The notes under the pieces: model-generated
What the model was told of the DNA's origin: nothing
Database searches by the model: none
What the model saw: the letters and a program-made list of their open reading frames with translations, nothing else
Shown here: positions 25,741 through 35,000 of the stretch, piece after piece
How the letters are laid out: each line of letters starts with the position of its first letter
Numbering within the stretch: position 1 is the first letter of the stretch
Translations under genes and position numbers: made by a program
NCBI GenBank assembly: GCA_037439945.1
Contig: JBBIVA010000015.1
Span: 1-38,505, forward strand
Direction of reading: 5' to 3'
DNA from: CALEUX01 sp037439945
Lineage (GTDB): Bacteria > Bacteroidota > Bacteroidia > Bacteroidales > Marinilabiliaceae
DNA: 38,505 bases

Positions 25741-26874
25741 TTAATAAATATGGGTGTCATCTGACGACATTTCGTCACGGTTAATTTTTTTGTTGTTCAT
25801 GGCCTTCCATACAAACCAGATATATGTTGCCACACCAGGTGCCAAAAGCGATACATAGCTCATGGTTGTTAATGTATAGTGACTTGACGATGAATTTATA
25901 ATTGTAAGTGAACTTTGCAAGTCATAGTATGATGGATAAAACGATGTGTTGTTAAAGCCGGCAACTAAAAACAGCGTTAATACTGCTAAAAATGTTCCGG
26001 ACCCTGAAAACCAGATACCATTGTTGGATTTTTTAATAATAGCAGTATAAAACCCGTACAAAACAAGTTGAACACCAACCAGAAACAAGATTAAAACTAC
26101 CGGCATATTAATAAAATTGCTCAAATATTTATGAGCTTCCATAAAAACCATCCCATTCTCAGGGTTTACAGCGTACCCATCACTTAACAATAGCCAAATT
26201 ACAAATGTCAGGAAAAAAATCACGAAGACTATACTGTTGGGAATTAGGTGTTTTCTTGATTTATCAGCTATTTCATCATCATCAATTGAATTCAGAAAGT
26301 AAAGTAATCCCAGGGAGCGGGTTAAAAACAAGACTGTAAAACCAAGAATAAGGTTTTGAATGTTAAGAAGCAATTCCAGGCCATGCCAGGGAGTTTCCCA
26401 TTGAGAATGGTTTAACATATTAACTGAAAATGGTGACCCGGTAAAAAATGTTGCCACAACAGTTCCAATAAAAAAAGGTGCAATAATACCATTAATGTAT
26501 AAACATTTCTGGTAAAATTTTGCTCCGAAAAAATTATTAGCCTTACTGCGAAATTCGTACGAAACTGCCTGAATAATAAAGGCCCCGAGAATAATCATCC
26601 AAACCCAGTATGCCCCTCCAAAACTTGTACTGTAAAATAACGGAAATGATGCAAAAAAAGCTCCTCCAAAAGTAACCAGTGTAGTGAAGGTAAATTCCCA
26701 TTTACGGCCAAGAGTATTAATTATCATGGTTCGCTGAATATCATTTTTTCCAATAACATTAATAAGAGTTTGCCCACCTTGAACAAACATTAAAAAAACC
26801 AGCGTGGCACCAAGTGTTGAAATAATAATCCACCAGTATTGTTGTAAAGCAAAGTGCGAAAGTGTTTCAAACAT
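25741..26874 (-). CDS. cydB: Cytochrome bd ubiquinol oxidase subunit II
   Basis: A 377-residue membrane protein with about nine hydrophobic helices, partner of CydA in the bd-type terminal oxidase. Family-typical segments are YWWIIISTLGATLVFLMFVQ at the start, MIINTLGRKWEFTFTTLVTF, and SYVSLLAPGVATYIWFVWKA near the end. Its ATG overlaps the cydA stop (TAATG), so translation is coupled. It is followed 24 nt later by the small CydX-like gene. The complex reduces O2 to water using quinol, with high O2 affinity. Confidence 0.95.
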   Translation of the reverse strand: MFETLSHFALQQYWWIIISTLGATLVFLMFVQGGQTLINVIGKNDIQRTMIINTLGRKWEFTFTTLVTFGGAFFASFPLFYSTSFGGAYWVWMIILGAFIIQAVSYEFRSKANNFFGAKFYQKCLYINGIIAPFFIGTVVATFFTGSPFSVNMLNHSQWETPWHGLELLLNIQNLILGFTVLFLTRSLGLLYFLNSIDDDEIADKSRKHLIPNSIVFVIFFLTFVIWLLLSDGYAVNPENGMVFMEAHKYLSNFINMPVVLILFLVGVQLVLYGFYTAIIKKSNNGIWFSGSGTFLAVLTLFLVAGFNNTSFYPSYYDLQSSLTIINSSSSHYTLTTMSYVSLLAPGVATYIWFVWKAMNNKKINRDEMSSDDTHIY

Positions 26875-28478
26875 TATTTGGTTCCTCCTTTTTTTGGACC
26901 AATTTTTATTTGCTTGGTCATAATTTTAATTTCGGCTATAAAAAGACCTACAAATGTTATTGCAAATAACCAAAAGGTAATAATTACAGCACTACTGTCA
27001 ATTCGGGTTACAGCTTTCATGGTTGGCATTAAATCCTGTATTACCCATGGCTGGCGGCCAACTTCGGCTACTATCCATCCGGCCTGGCTCGCAATGTATA
27101 CCAAGGGAATAGTCCACACGGCTGCCCATAAAAGCCATTTTTTATTGTGTAGCTGATTGCGCATAATAAAAAACAGAAAAACTGCAAAAAGTGCCAGAAA
27201 GTAAAAACCCAGCATAACCATAATATGAAATGCGTAAAAGGTTAATGAAATTGGGGGAACAATTTTAAATGCATTTTTTTCAAGAATATCAGGATTTGGG
27301 TCATAGAAATTGCCATAGCCAAAGTAACTGAAGTAATCATTCATAAACTGTTCATCAAGAAATTTGGCCCTTAATAGTTTATACTCTTCTCCTTCAGGAT
27401 TTGTTTTTTGAGCGTTTTTATATGCTATTAAAGTTTGTTGTGCCAGGTAGCCACGCTCAATTTTTTCGCGGTACGGCATAATTCCGTGCACCTCATTGCC
27501 CATAATCAAATCTTTAATCCCGGCAACGAAACTTGTTGGGTCACCATGGGCCAGAATAGATAACATTGATGGTATCTCAATTTTAACAATAAAATCGGCT
27601 TGACTATCAGGGTTAAGGGTTTCACCTGGTCCTTCATTACTTAGTATCCCAAAAGCAACAAGCGGCGCATTTTCCTGACCCTGGTAAAGAGCTTCCATGG
27701 CTGCAAATTTCATAGGTTGTGTTTTTACTATTTCCTTTGCTGAGCTATCGCCGGTACCAATTAATATTAGTGAGCTTATAATACCAAACACCGATGAAAT
27801 TACTATACTTCGTTTTGCAAAAAGAGTCTCTCTGTTTTTGATGAGGAACCAACTGCTAACTCCCATTACAAAAATGGCGGCAAGCACAAATCCTGATGTT
27901 GTTGTGTGAAGGAATTTATTAACCGCAGTTTCTGAGAAAAGAACTTCCCAAAAGTTTACCATTTCGTTTCTTACAGTGTCAGGGTTAAATTTTGTACCTA
28001 CAGGATTTTGCATCCAGGCGTTGGCAACCAAAATCCACAAAGCCGAAAGGTTTGCCCCTATGGCAGTTAACCATGTTGAGACTAAATGGAACTTTTTGCT
28101 AACCTTATCCCAACCAAAAAACATCACAGCAATAAATGTGCTTTCAAGGAAAAAAGCCATTATTCCTTCTATAGCTAGTGGTGCACCAAAAATATCACCA
28201 ACAAACCAGGAGTAGTTACTCCAGTTTGTACCAAATTCAAACTCCAGAATTATGCCAGTGGCAACCCCAATGGCAAAATTTATCCCAAAAAGTTTCATCC
28301 AGAATTTAGTCAGTTTCTTCCATTCAGGATCGCCGGTTTTATAATAAATAGTTTCCATAAAAGCCAGCATAAAAGCCAGTCCAAGCGTCAACGGAACAAA
28401 TATCCAGTGAAACATGGCTGTTAAAGCAAATTGCGCCCTCGACCAGTTTACTAAAGCAAAATCTATATTTTCAAGCAT
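26874..28478 (-). CDS. cydA: Cytochrome bd ubiquinol oxidase subunit I
   Basis: A 534-residue catalytic subunit carrying heme b558, b595 and d and the quinol site. Visible landmarks are the N-terminal heme ligand region ALTAMFHWIFVPLTLG (His24), GIILEFEFGTNWSNYSWFVG with its conserved Glu, ATTSG-type helix TTTSGFVLAAIFVMGVSSWF, KTQPMKFAAMEALYQ, and the C-terminal AGWIVAEVGRQPWVIQ. The periplasmic Q-loop region is long and holds NEVHGIMPYREKIERGYLAQ and a Lys/Glu-rich stretch. It is 106 nt downstream of a DUF4492 gene, which is typical of Bacteroidetes. Confidence 0.97.
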   Translation of the reverse strand: MLENIDFALVNWSRAQFALTAMFHWIFVPLTLGLAFMLAFMETIYYKTGDPEWKKLTKFWMKLFGINFAIGVATGIILEFEFGTNWSNYSWFVGDIFGAPLAIEGIMAFFLESTFIAVMFFGWDKVSKKFHLVSTWLTAIGANLSALWILVANAWMQNPVGTKFNPDTVRNEMVNFWEVLFSETAVNKFLHTTTSGFVLAAIFVMGVSSWFLIKNRETLFAKRSIVISSVFGIISSLILIGTGDSSAKEIVKTQPMKFAAMEALYQGQENAPLVAFGILSNEGPGETLNPDSQADFIVKIEIPSMLSILAHGDPTSFVAGIKDLIMGNEVHGIMPYREKIERGYLAQQTLIAYKNAQKTNPEGEEYKLLRAKFLDEQFMNDYFSYFGYGNFYDPNPDILEKNAFKIVPPISLTFYAFHIMVMLGFYFLALFAVFLFFIMRNQLHNKKWLLWAAVWTIPLVYIASQAGWIVAEVGRQPWVIQDLMPTMKAVTRIDSSAVIITFWLFAITFVGLFIAEIKIMTKQIKIGPKKGGTK

Positions 28479-28584
28479 TTGGTGTTAATTTTGTTAATTT
28501 GATATGCTTAACAGTATTAATAATATTCCTGCAAAAAAAGTATATTTATTAACTTGGGTAAAAATTGTAAAGTCTCTACCCTGT

Positions 28585-28797
28585 TTACTGGTTAGTAATT
28601 TGTTCAATTACATGTTCGGCTCTTTCAGTATCACTGTTAAACTTTGTTTTTAATTCATTCTGAAAAAAGAAAAGTCTGAAAACCACGAACATTATAAAAA
28701 GTTTTAAAAGTATTATTATCCATAGTGTACGGGCCCATGATGGCATATTTTTAAAACCATCAATATAAAAGTAGGCGATATTTTTGAGATTCCACAT
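28585..28797 (-). CDS. DUF4492-family small membrane protein beside cytochrome bd
   Basis: A 70-residue protein from the ATG at 28797; a TTG-initiated version would add five residues. It shows the DUF4492 pattern YFYIDGFKNMPSWARTLW, then one transmembrane helix (IIILLKLFIMFVVFRLFFF) and a charged tail. The family is found next to cydA in Bacteroidetes and some Campylobacterota, which suggests a role in bd oxidase assembly or stability, but its function is not established. It lies upstream of cydA in the same direction. Confidence 0.82.
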   Translation of the reverse strand: MWNLKNIAYFYIDGFKNMPSWARTLWIIILLKLFIMFVVFRLFFFQNELKTKFNSDTERAEHVIEQITNQ

Positions 28798-29051
28798 TTT
28801 AATTTGTTTCAAAACAGATACTTAAATGTAAAGTCAGGCTATGGCTGTTAACTATAATATTTTCCAATACTAAGGTAGTAATAATTTCGGCATTTGAATG
28901 CTTGAAATAATGAAGTTATTATTGTTGCTCTTTATCATTTTTTGATAGTGATAAGGATAATGTAAAATGCTCCTGTTTTTTTGTTCACAGTTATTTAATT
29001 TATTAAAATAGTTTCCAATAAAAATTCTTTAAAAAACCCCGGATTTATTTA

Positions 29052-29807
29052 TCAGAATTTCAACCGGTTTTTCAATTTCTTATATCCTGAACGGCTTATC
29101 CTGAGTTTAAATGCAGGCTGAATAATTGCAATGTAGGATTCTTTGTCGTATGGCTCTATTTTGTCAATTTTTTCAATATTAACAATATATGATCTGTGAA
29201 TTCTTATAAATTGATTTTCGGGAAGGTTTTGTTCTAAGAAATTCATTGTTTGACTCTTTAGATATTTTGATTTGTTGGTATAGATCATAACATAATCTTC
29301 CTGGGCTTCAATAAAATTTATTTCGTTAACAGGGATAACATTTATATTGTTACCATTTTTAACTACAATTCGCGTAAGGTTCTCCTGGATATTTGATCTT
29401 AGGCCGGCTGGTGATATTTTTGGAATGGTTTGTCCGGTCCGCATTTTGTCAAGAACTTTATTTACAGCAGCATCAAAACGTTCTTTTGAAAAAGGTTTAA
29501 GCAGGTAATCAACCGCGTTTAACTCAAAAGCTTTAATGGCATATTGGTCGTAAGCTGTGGTGAAAACAACAATTGGTGATTCCTCTATAACCTCCAATAG
29601 CTCTAGTCCGTTTATTTTGGGCATTTCAACATCCAAAAACAGAATGTGGGGATTTGTTTCCCGTATTTTCACAAGGGCTTCAAAACCGTTTGAACACTCA
29701 CCAACTATATTTATTTCTGGAAAAGTTACAAGGTAATTTACAATTAAACTCCTGGCAGGCTGCTCATCATCAATAATTAAGGCTTTAAACCGGTCTGAAT
29801 TTTCCAT
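29052..29807 (-). CDS. LytTR-family response regulator
   Basis: A 251-residue two-component regulator. The receiver domain spans about 8-120 with acidic pocket Asp13/Asp14, phosphoacceptor Asp59 (ILFLDVEMP), Thr/Tyr switch region TTAYDQYA, and Lys104 in YLLKPF. A LytTR DNA-binding domain occupies about 148-250 (VNEINFIEAQEDYVMIYT, FIRIHRSYIVNIEKID). LytTR proteins bind direct repeats upstream of target promoters. It starts 4 nt after the LytS-type kinase stop, its evident partner. Confidence 0.95.
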   Translation of the reverse strand: MENSDRFKALIIDDEQPARSLIVNYLVTFPEINIVGECSNGFEALVKIRETNPHILFLDVEMPKINGLELLEVIEESPIVVFTTAYDQYAIKAFELNAVDYLLKPFSKERFDAAVNKVLDKMRTGQTIPKISPAGLRSNIQENLTRIVVKNGNNINVIPVNEINFIEAQEDYVMIYTNKSKYLKSQTMNFLEQNLPENQFIRIHRSYIVNIEKIDKIEPYDKESYIAIIQPAFKLRISRSGYKKLKNRLKF

Positions 29808-29811
29808 GCTT

Positions 29812-30858
29812 TTAAATTTGCGGAATAGTCAAAGATACTTCAAAATGGCTGTTTTCGCGACGGGTTAATAGCAATTGAGGATGATTATATATATTCTTAA
29901 GGATGTTTGCTGTATTTTCAATTCCAACGCCCTCGCCCCTGGTAGATACTGATTGTGGGTCAAAGTTGTTAATTATTGAAATCTCAAGATCTCCCTTGTT
30001 AACCTGGCAATAAGTTCGTATTGTTACCGGTTCAATACTCTCGTACAAACCGTGTTTAATGGCATTTTCGTACAATGGCTGTAATATCATTGCAGGAAGT
30101 TTCAAATTTAAACTATCAGGATCAGTTTCAGTTTCACAAATAAGCCGGTCACTAAACCGCACCTTTTCAATTTGAAGATATCGGTCAATATTTTGCAGTT
30201 CTTCTTTTAAAGAAATATACTGATCATTGTTTTTTTGCAATGAATATCTTAAAAAATCCGAAAGCTGGTTAATCATTATCCGTGCTCCATCGGGATCGGA
30301 TATGGTTAATGAACCAATGGAGTTTAAGCTGTTAAACAAAAAATGGGGGTTCAATTGTGCCTTCAAGGCTTTCAGTTCCGCCTCCTTTATCTGGTTTTTT
30401 AAAGTTTTTTCCCTTATTTTTTGATCTTCCAGATCGCGGTAAAATATAAAAATGTTATACAACGACATTAATATTAATATCAAAAATGAACCAACCATAA
30501 TTCGTTGTGAAAAAATACGTTTGGTAAAAACCAGGTAAACTTCGTTATTCGCAAGTATTGCTCCGCTAATAATGTGCGAAATTCCGGCCCAAATGGCAAT
30601 AAGTGCAATTCCCGTTATAAAGCTGTGCAAAAGTATTTTTATAAACGTTTCTTTTTTTTGGTTATATTCAACCGGGTACCATAAACTAAAACCCAGTAAT
30701 ACCATAACTGAATTATAAATTGTAGCGTCAATTACAGATGCATAAAGGGATAACCCGGCGTAAAGGTACAGAAAGGCAGCCTGGGCAACGGCAAATATTG
30801 TCCAGGCTGATAAATAAAGATAAAATGCACGCTGATGTGAAATAATCGGGTGAATCAT
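29812..30858 (-). CDS. LytS/YpdA-type sensor histidine kinase
   Basis: A 348-residue membrane kinase of the His_kinase (PF06580) class. Four hydrophobic helices occupy about 12-140, with no large extracellular sensor domain. A coiled coil leads to the phosphoacceptor His172 in QLNPHFLFNSLNSIGSL. The ATP-binding domain follows, with LPAMILQPLYENAIKHGLYE (N-box) and GVGIENTANIL (G-box). It should phosphorylate the LytTR regulator encoded just downstream. The LiaF-like protein upstream may modulate it. Confidence 0.94.
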   Translation of the reverse strand: MIHPIISHQRAFYLYLSAWTIFAVAQAAFLYLYAGLSLYASVIDATIYNSVMVLLGFSLWYPVEYNQKKETFIKILLHSFITGIALIAIWAGISHIISGAILANNEVYLVFTKRIFSQRIMVGSFLILILMSLYNIFIFYRDLEDQKIREKTLKNQIKEAELKALKAQLNPHFLFNSLNSIGSLTISDPDGARIMINQLSDFLRYSLQKNNDQYISLKEELQNIDRYLQIEKVRFSDRLICETETDPDSLNLKLPAMILQPLYENAIKHGLYESIEPVTIRTYCQVNKGDLEISIINNFDPQSVSTRGEGVGIENTANILKNIYNHPQLLLTRRENSHFEVSLTIPQI

Positions 30859-30878
30859 AATAAGTAATATTGGTTGTA

Positions 30879-31574
30879 TTAATAGCTTACCAGTTCGCCA
30901 CCTCCAAAAATAGTTACTCCCTTAATTAACAATGTTTTAGAAGATGATATATTTTCATTTGAAACAATACGCTTATCTGAAAAACCTCCAAGAATACTTA
31001 CAACTTCATTTTTAATATTCCAGTCACGCGGTACTATAATTTTTGATCCTCCAAATATTGCAGTAAATTCAATGACTCCCCCTTGGTCTGATAATTTGGC
31101 CCCTGTCATGTTAATCTCACTTCCCCCAAAAATTGAAGTTATTTTACCACCCTTAAAGTTTTTAGAGTCAACTCTTGTTGCACTTCCTCCAAAAATGGAA
31201 ACTTCATCTATAGTGTCTTCAGAGTTGGAAATTAATTCAATTGAAAGTTTTGCCCTGTTCCGGCCAATTATAAAGGTTATACCCGCAAATATTAATAACA
31301 ATGGCCAAAATTTCCATATATCCCTCATGTATAAGCCGGGAATTATTTTAGGCAAAAGAAAATAAGAGCCAATGGCAAGCAAGATGAACCCGGTTCCCCA
31401 GTCGCGGCGCATAAAGGAGATTAGCGCAATTGCCACTAAAATCATGGGCCAGCTTATTATTACATCGTAAATATGATGAGGGATTAACCCCATATTTCCG
31501 GCCAGGAATACTAATCCTGCCAATAAGAGGACTATTCCCAGCCCTTTTCTGCCTGATACAGCACATTTTTGCAT
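30879..31574 (-). CDS. LiaF-like transmembrane protein with bactofilin-like C-terminal repeats
   Basis: A 231-residue protein with four N-terminal transmembrane helices (about 10-105) and a C-terminal LiaF/DUF2154-like beta domain. The latter has four evenly spaced FGG motifs (VSIFGGSATRVDS, TSIFGGSEINMTG, TAIFGGSKIIVPR, VTIFGGGELVSY) plus ILGG, which is a short beta-helix pattern. LiaF family members inhibit a cell-envelope stress kinase, LiaS, in Firmicutes. Here the partner is a LytS-type kinase 20 nt downstream. It is likely an accessory that sets kinase activity; that role is inference. Confidence 0.88.
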   Translation of the reverse strand: MQKCAVSGRKGLGIVLLLAGLVFLAGNMGLIPHHIYDVIISWPMILVAIALISFMRRDWGTGFILLAIGSYFLLPKIIPGLYMRDIWKFWPLLLIFAGITFIIGRNRAKLSIELISNSEDTIDEVSIFGGSATRVDSKNFKGGKITSIFGGSEINMTGAKLSDQGGVIEFTAIFGGSKIIVPRDWNIKNEVVSILGGFSDKRIVSNENISSSKTLLIKGVTIFGGGELVSY

Positions 31575-32086
31575 AGTAAATAATTTTTAATTTTAACTAA
31601 TTCGAGTTCTTCCCGGGTACCCAGGGCCCGATTACTTGTTTTGTTATTAAATCAACCTTATGGTAGGTTTTTCAAATTAATTTTATATATTTTCGATTCA
31701 CCTAAAAATGTTGATTAAACAAAAGTTTTTAAAATTTTTTGGTGTGAAAAAAATATAACAATCTTAAATATCAATAATCAAATTTAATGATGTTAGTTTT
31801 TTGGGAGTAATGTTTTTCGGTGAACCAACAATAATTACCGGGGAGTTTCGAATAGTGAGGGTAAAACCGAATTGCTTAAAACCTTATAATAGTGCCTCTT
31901 TAATCCTTGCAATATTTAGGTTTTCACACTTTTTATGACTGTTTATATTTGAAAATGTAATAATATTTGTATTTTTGCTTTCGGTTTTATAGTTATTAGT
32001 GTTATTTTGGTTTTAATTTATCAGAATACATAATTTGGTAAATCTGGTGTTAAAGTATTTTTTACCTAATTTAATGAGTAAAGATT
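31575..32086. other. Divergent intergenic region of the LiaF-like operon and gltB
   Basis: This 512-bp gene-free region separates two divergent operons. It holds a good Bacteroidetes promoter for gltB (31948-31977, listed separately). For the minus-strand operon I find no TAnnTTTG/TTTG pair. A short GC-rich stretch CCCGGGTACCCAGGGCCCG at about 31614-31632 stands out in an AT-rich context and contains the nested palindrome GGGTACCC; function unknown. Confidence 0.6.
31948..31977 (+). promoter_or_regulatory. Bacteroidetes-type promoter upstream of gltB
   Basis: TTTG (31948-31951), 18 nt, then TATTTTTG (31970-31977), matching the -33 TTTG and -7 TAnnTTTG consensus with spacing one shorter than usual. 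Transcription would start near 31984, leaving about 100 nt of untranslated leader before the gltB ATG. Confidence 0.6.
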
Positions 32087-35000
32087 ATGGAGCAGCGTCT
32101 TCCAAAACCTCAGGGGTTGTACGATCCGGGCAATGAGCATGATAATTGCGGTATTGGTTTTGTGGCGAATATCAAGGGCCGGAAGTCAAACGAAATTGTA
32201 CTTCGTGGGCTAGAAGTGCTGGTTAATATGACCCATCGTGGTGCCGAAAGTGCCGATAATAAATCGGGTGATGGCGCAGGGATACTCATGCAGGTACCTC
32301 ATGATTTATTCATAACTTTTTTTAATTTACCATCTCCGGGTAAATATGGTACCGGATTGGTATTTCTACCCAGAAATGAAAAGGAAAGGCTGGCATGTTT
32401 GAACGAACTCAATAAACAAATAATTTCTGAAGGGTTAGAGTTGATTGGTTACAGGGATGTACCTGTTAATAATAAGGTTCTGGGCGATATAGCCAAAGGT
32501 AATGAACCGGTAATAAAACAAATATTTGTCCAGGGAAATTATGAGCAGGACGAATTGGAACGGAAGCTTTTTTTAACAAGGAAAATTACTGAAAATGCAA
32601 TTCGTAGTTCAACTTTAAAGCAAAAGGACCACTTTTATATTGTTAGTCTCTCAAGTAAGGTGTTTATTTATAAAGGAATGTTAACTCCTGAGCAACTTGG
32701 AGCCTATTTTCTTGATTTGCAAAACCCGCGCATGGCAAGTGCAATTGCGCTTGTGCATTCAAGGTTCAGTACAAATACATTTCCAACCTGGGATTTAGCA
32801 CAGCCATTCCGTCTTTTGGCCCATAATGGTGAAATTAATACAATTAAGGGAAACAGGTTATGGATGGAAGCCCGTGAAGGACTGCTTCAATCTGATTTAT
32901 TTGGTGAGGATCTTAAAAAACTATTTCCTGTAATTGAACAGAATAAAAGTGACTCGGCATCTTTGGATAACGTGCTTGAATTTTTGTTTATGACAGGGCG
33001 TACTCTTCCACATGCCTTAACCATGCTTATTCCGGAATCGTGGAATGATAAAAATCCTATACCCCAAAGTTTAAAAGCTTATTACGAGTACCATAGTACA
33101 ATAATGGAACCCTGGGATGGCCCGGCATCAATTGTTTTTTCAGATGGTAGGTATATAGGAGGGACGCTTGACAGGAACGGACTACGCCCTTCAAGGTTTA
33201 TAATTACCAAGAATGACCTAATTGTAATGGCCTCAGAGGTGGGTGTACAATCTTTTGCCGATGATGAGGTTCTTACCAAAGGACGTTTGCGTCCGGGCAA
33301 ACTTCTTCTGGTTGATACGCAACTTGGAATAATAATCCCGGATGAAGAAATAAAAGCCCAGCTATCAAGGATCCATCCCTATGAAAACTGGTTAAGGGAT
33401 AACAGGATTTCGTTGCAGGATATTGAAGTTAAACATCGGGTTTCATCTTCACTTTACGAGAAATATGACACGTATTTAAAAGCATTTGGATATAATAAGG
33501 AGGATTTTGAATTCATAATTACGCCAATGGCCACAACGGCCAACGAGCCAGTTGGGTCTATGGGTAACGATACGCCAATTTCTGTACTTTCCGATAAGCC
33601 GCAAAGACTCTTTTCATATTTCAGGCAACTGTTTGCACAGGTTACAAATCCACCGATCGATTCTATCAGGGAAGGATTAGTAATGTCATTAACAAGCTAT
33701 ATCGGCGCAGTTTCGAAAAATTTGTTAATCGAATCACAGGCACAATGCCGGTCAATAAGGTTTTCATCTCCGATACTTAATAATACCGACCTTGGTAAAA
33801 TTAAGGATTATCGCCGTGAAGAATTTACTCATGTAACAATACCAATGACCTTCCCGATAAAAAAAGGTGGCCTTGGGTTGCAGGTTGCATTACAGGAAAT
33901 TTGTAATACCGCGGAGAAGGCCGTTGACGATGGGAACAATTATATTATCATAAGTGACCGCAATATTTCACCCGATTATGCAGCTATACCATCGTTATTA
34001 GCAACATCAGCAATACACCATCATTTGGTGAAGGCCAAAAAGAGAATGCAGATTGGTTTAATTGTTGAAACCGGTGAAGCAAGGGAGGTTATGCATTTTG
34101 CCCTGTTGTTGGGTTATGGCGCAAGTGTTATAAACCCTTACGTTTGTTTTGCTGTTATTGACAATATGGTTAAGAACGGAACCATCAAAATTGATTACCG
34201 TGAAGCACGTGAAAACTATATTAAATCGGTAAATAAAGGTTTACTAAAAGTTTTGTCGAAAATGGGGATCTCCACCCTGAGAAGTTATCATGGGGCACAG
34301 ATTTTTGAAGCCATAGGAATTTCAAAAGAGGTAACCGATATTTATTTTACAGGTACTGCATCACGTATTGGAGGGGTGGGATTTGAAGAAATTGCGAATG
34401 AAGCCGGAATGTTTCATGAGAAAGCTTTTGATGAAAGCCTTCCACCTGGGTCATTTGAAAGTTTTGGATCTTATGCCTACCGGAAGGATGGAGAGAAACA
34501 TGGGTGGAACCCTGAAACAATCGGTTTGTTGCAATGGTCAACTTCAGTTGGTGATTATTCTAAATTTAAAGAATATTCAACCAGGGTTGATAAAGATAAC
34601 AAAACACCCTTGTTTTTAAGAGGATTTCTTAATATAATAAAGGACAAACCGGTTGATATTAATGAAGTTGAGCCTATAGAATCAATTATGAAGCGATTTG
34701 TTACCGGTGCAATGTCATATGGGTCAATATCAAAGGAGGCCCACGAAGCATTGGCCCTTGCCATGAATAGTATTGGCGGCAGAAGTAACACTGGTGAGGG
34801 AGGTGAAGATGCAAGTCGTTTTAAATCGTCTGCCCGTAGTTCAATTAAACAAATAGCCAGTGGCCGCTTTGGTGTTACAAACAACTACCTGGTTAATGCC
34901 GATGAACTTCAGATTAAAATTGCCCAGGGTGCTAAACCCGGCGAAGGTGGACAGTTACCCGGCTTTAAGGTTGATAAGGTAATTGCCCATTTGCGCAATT

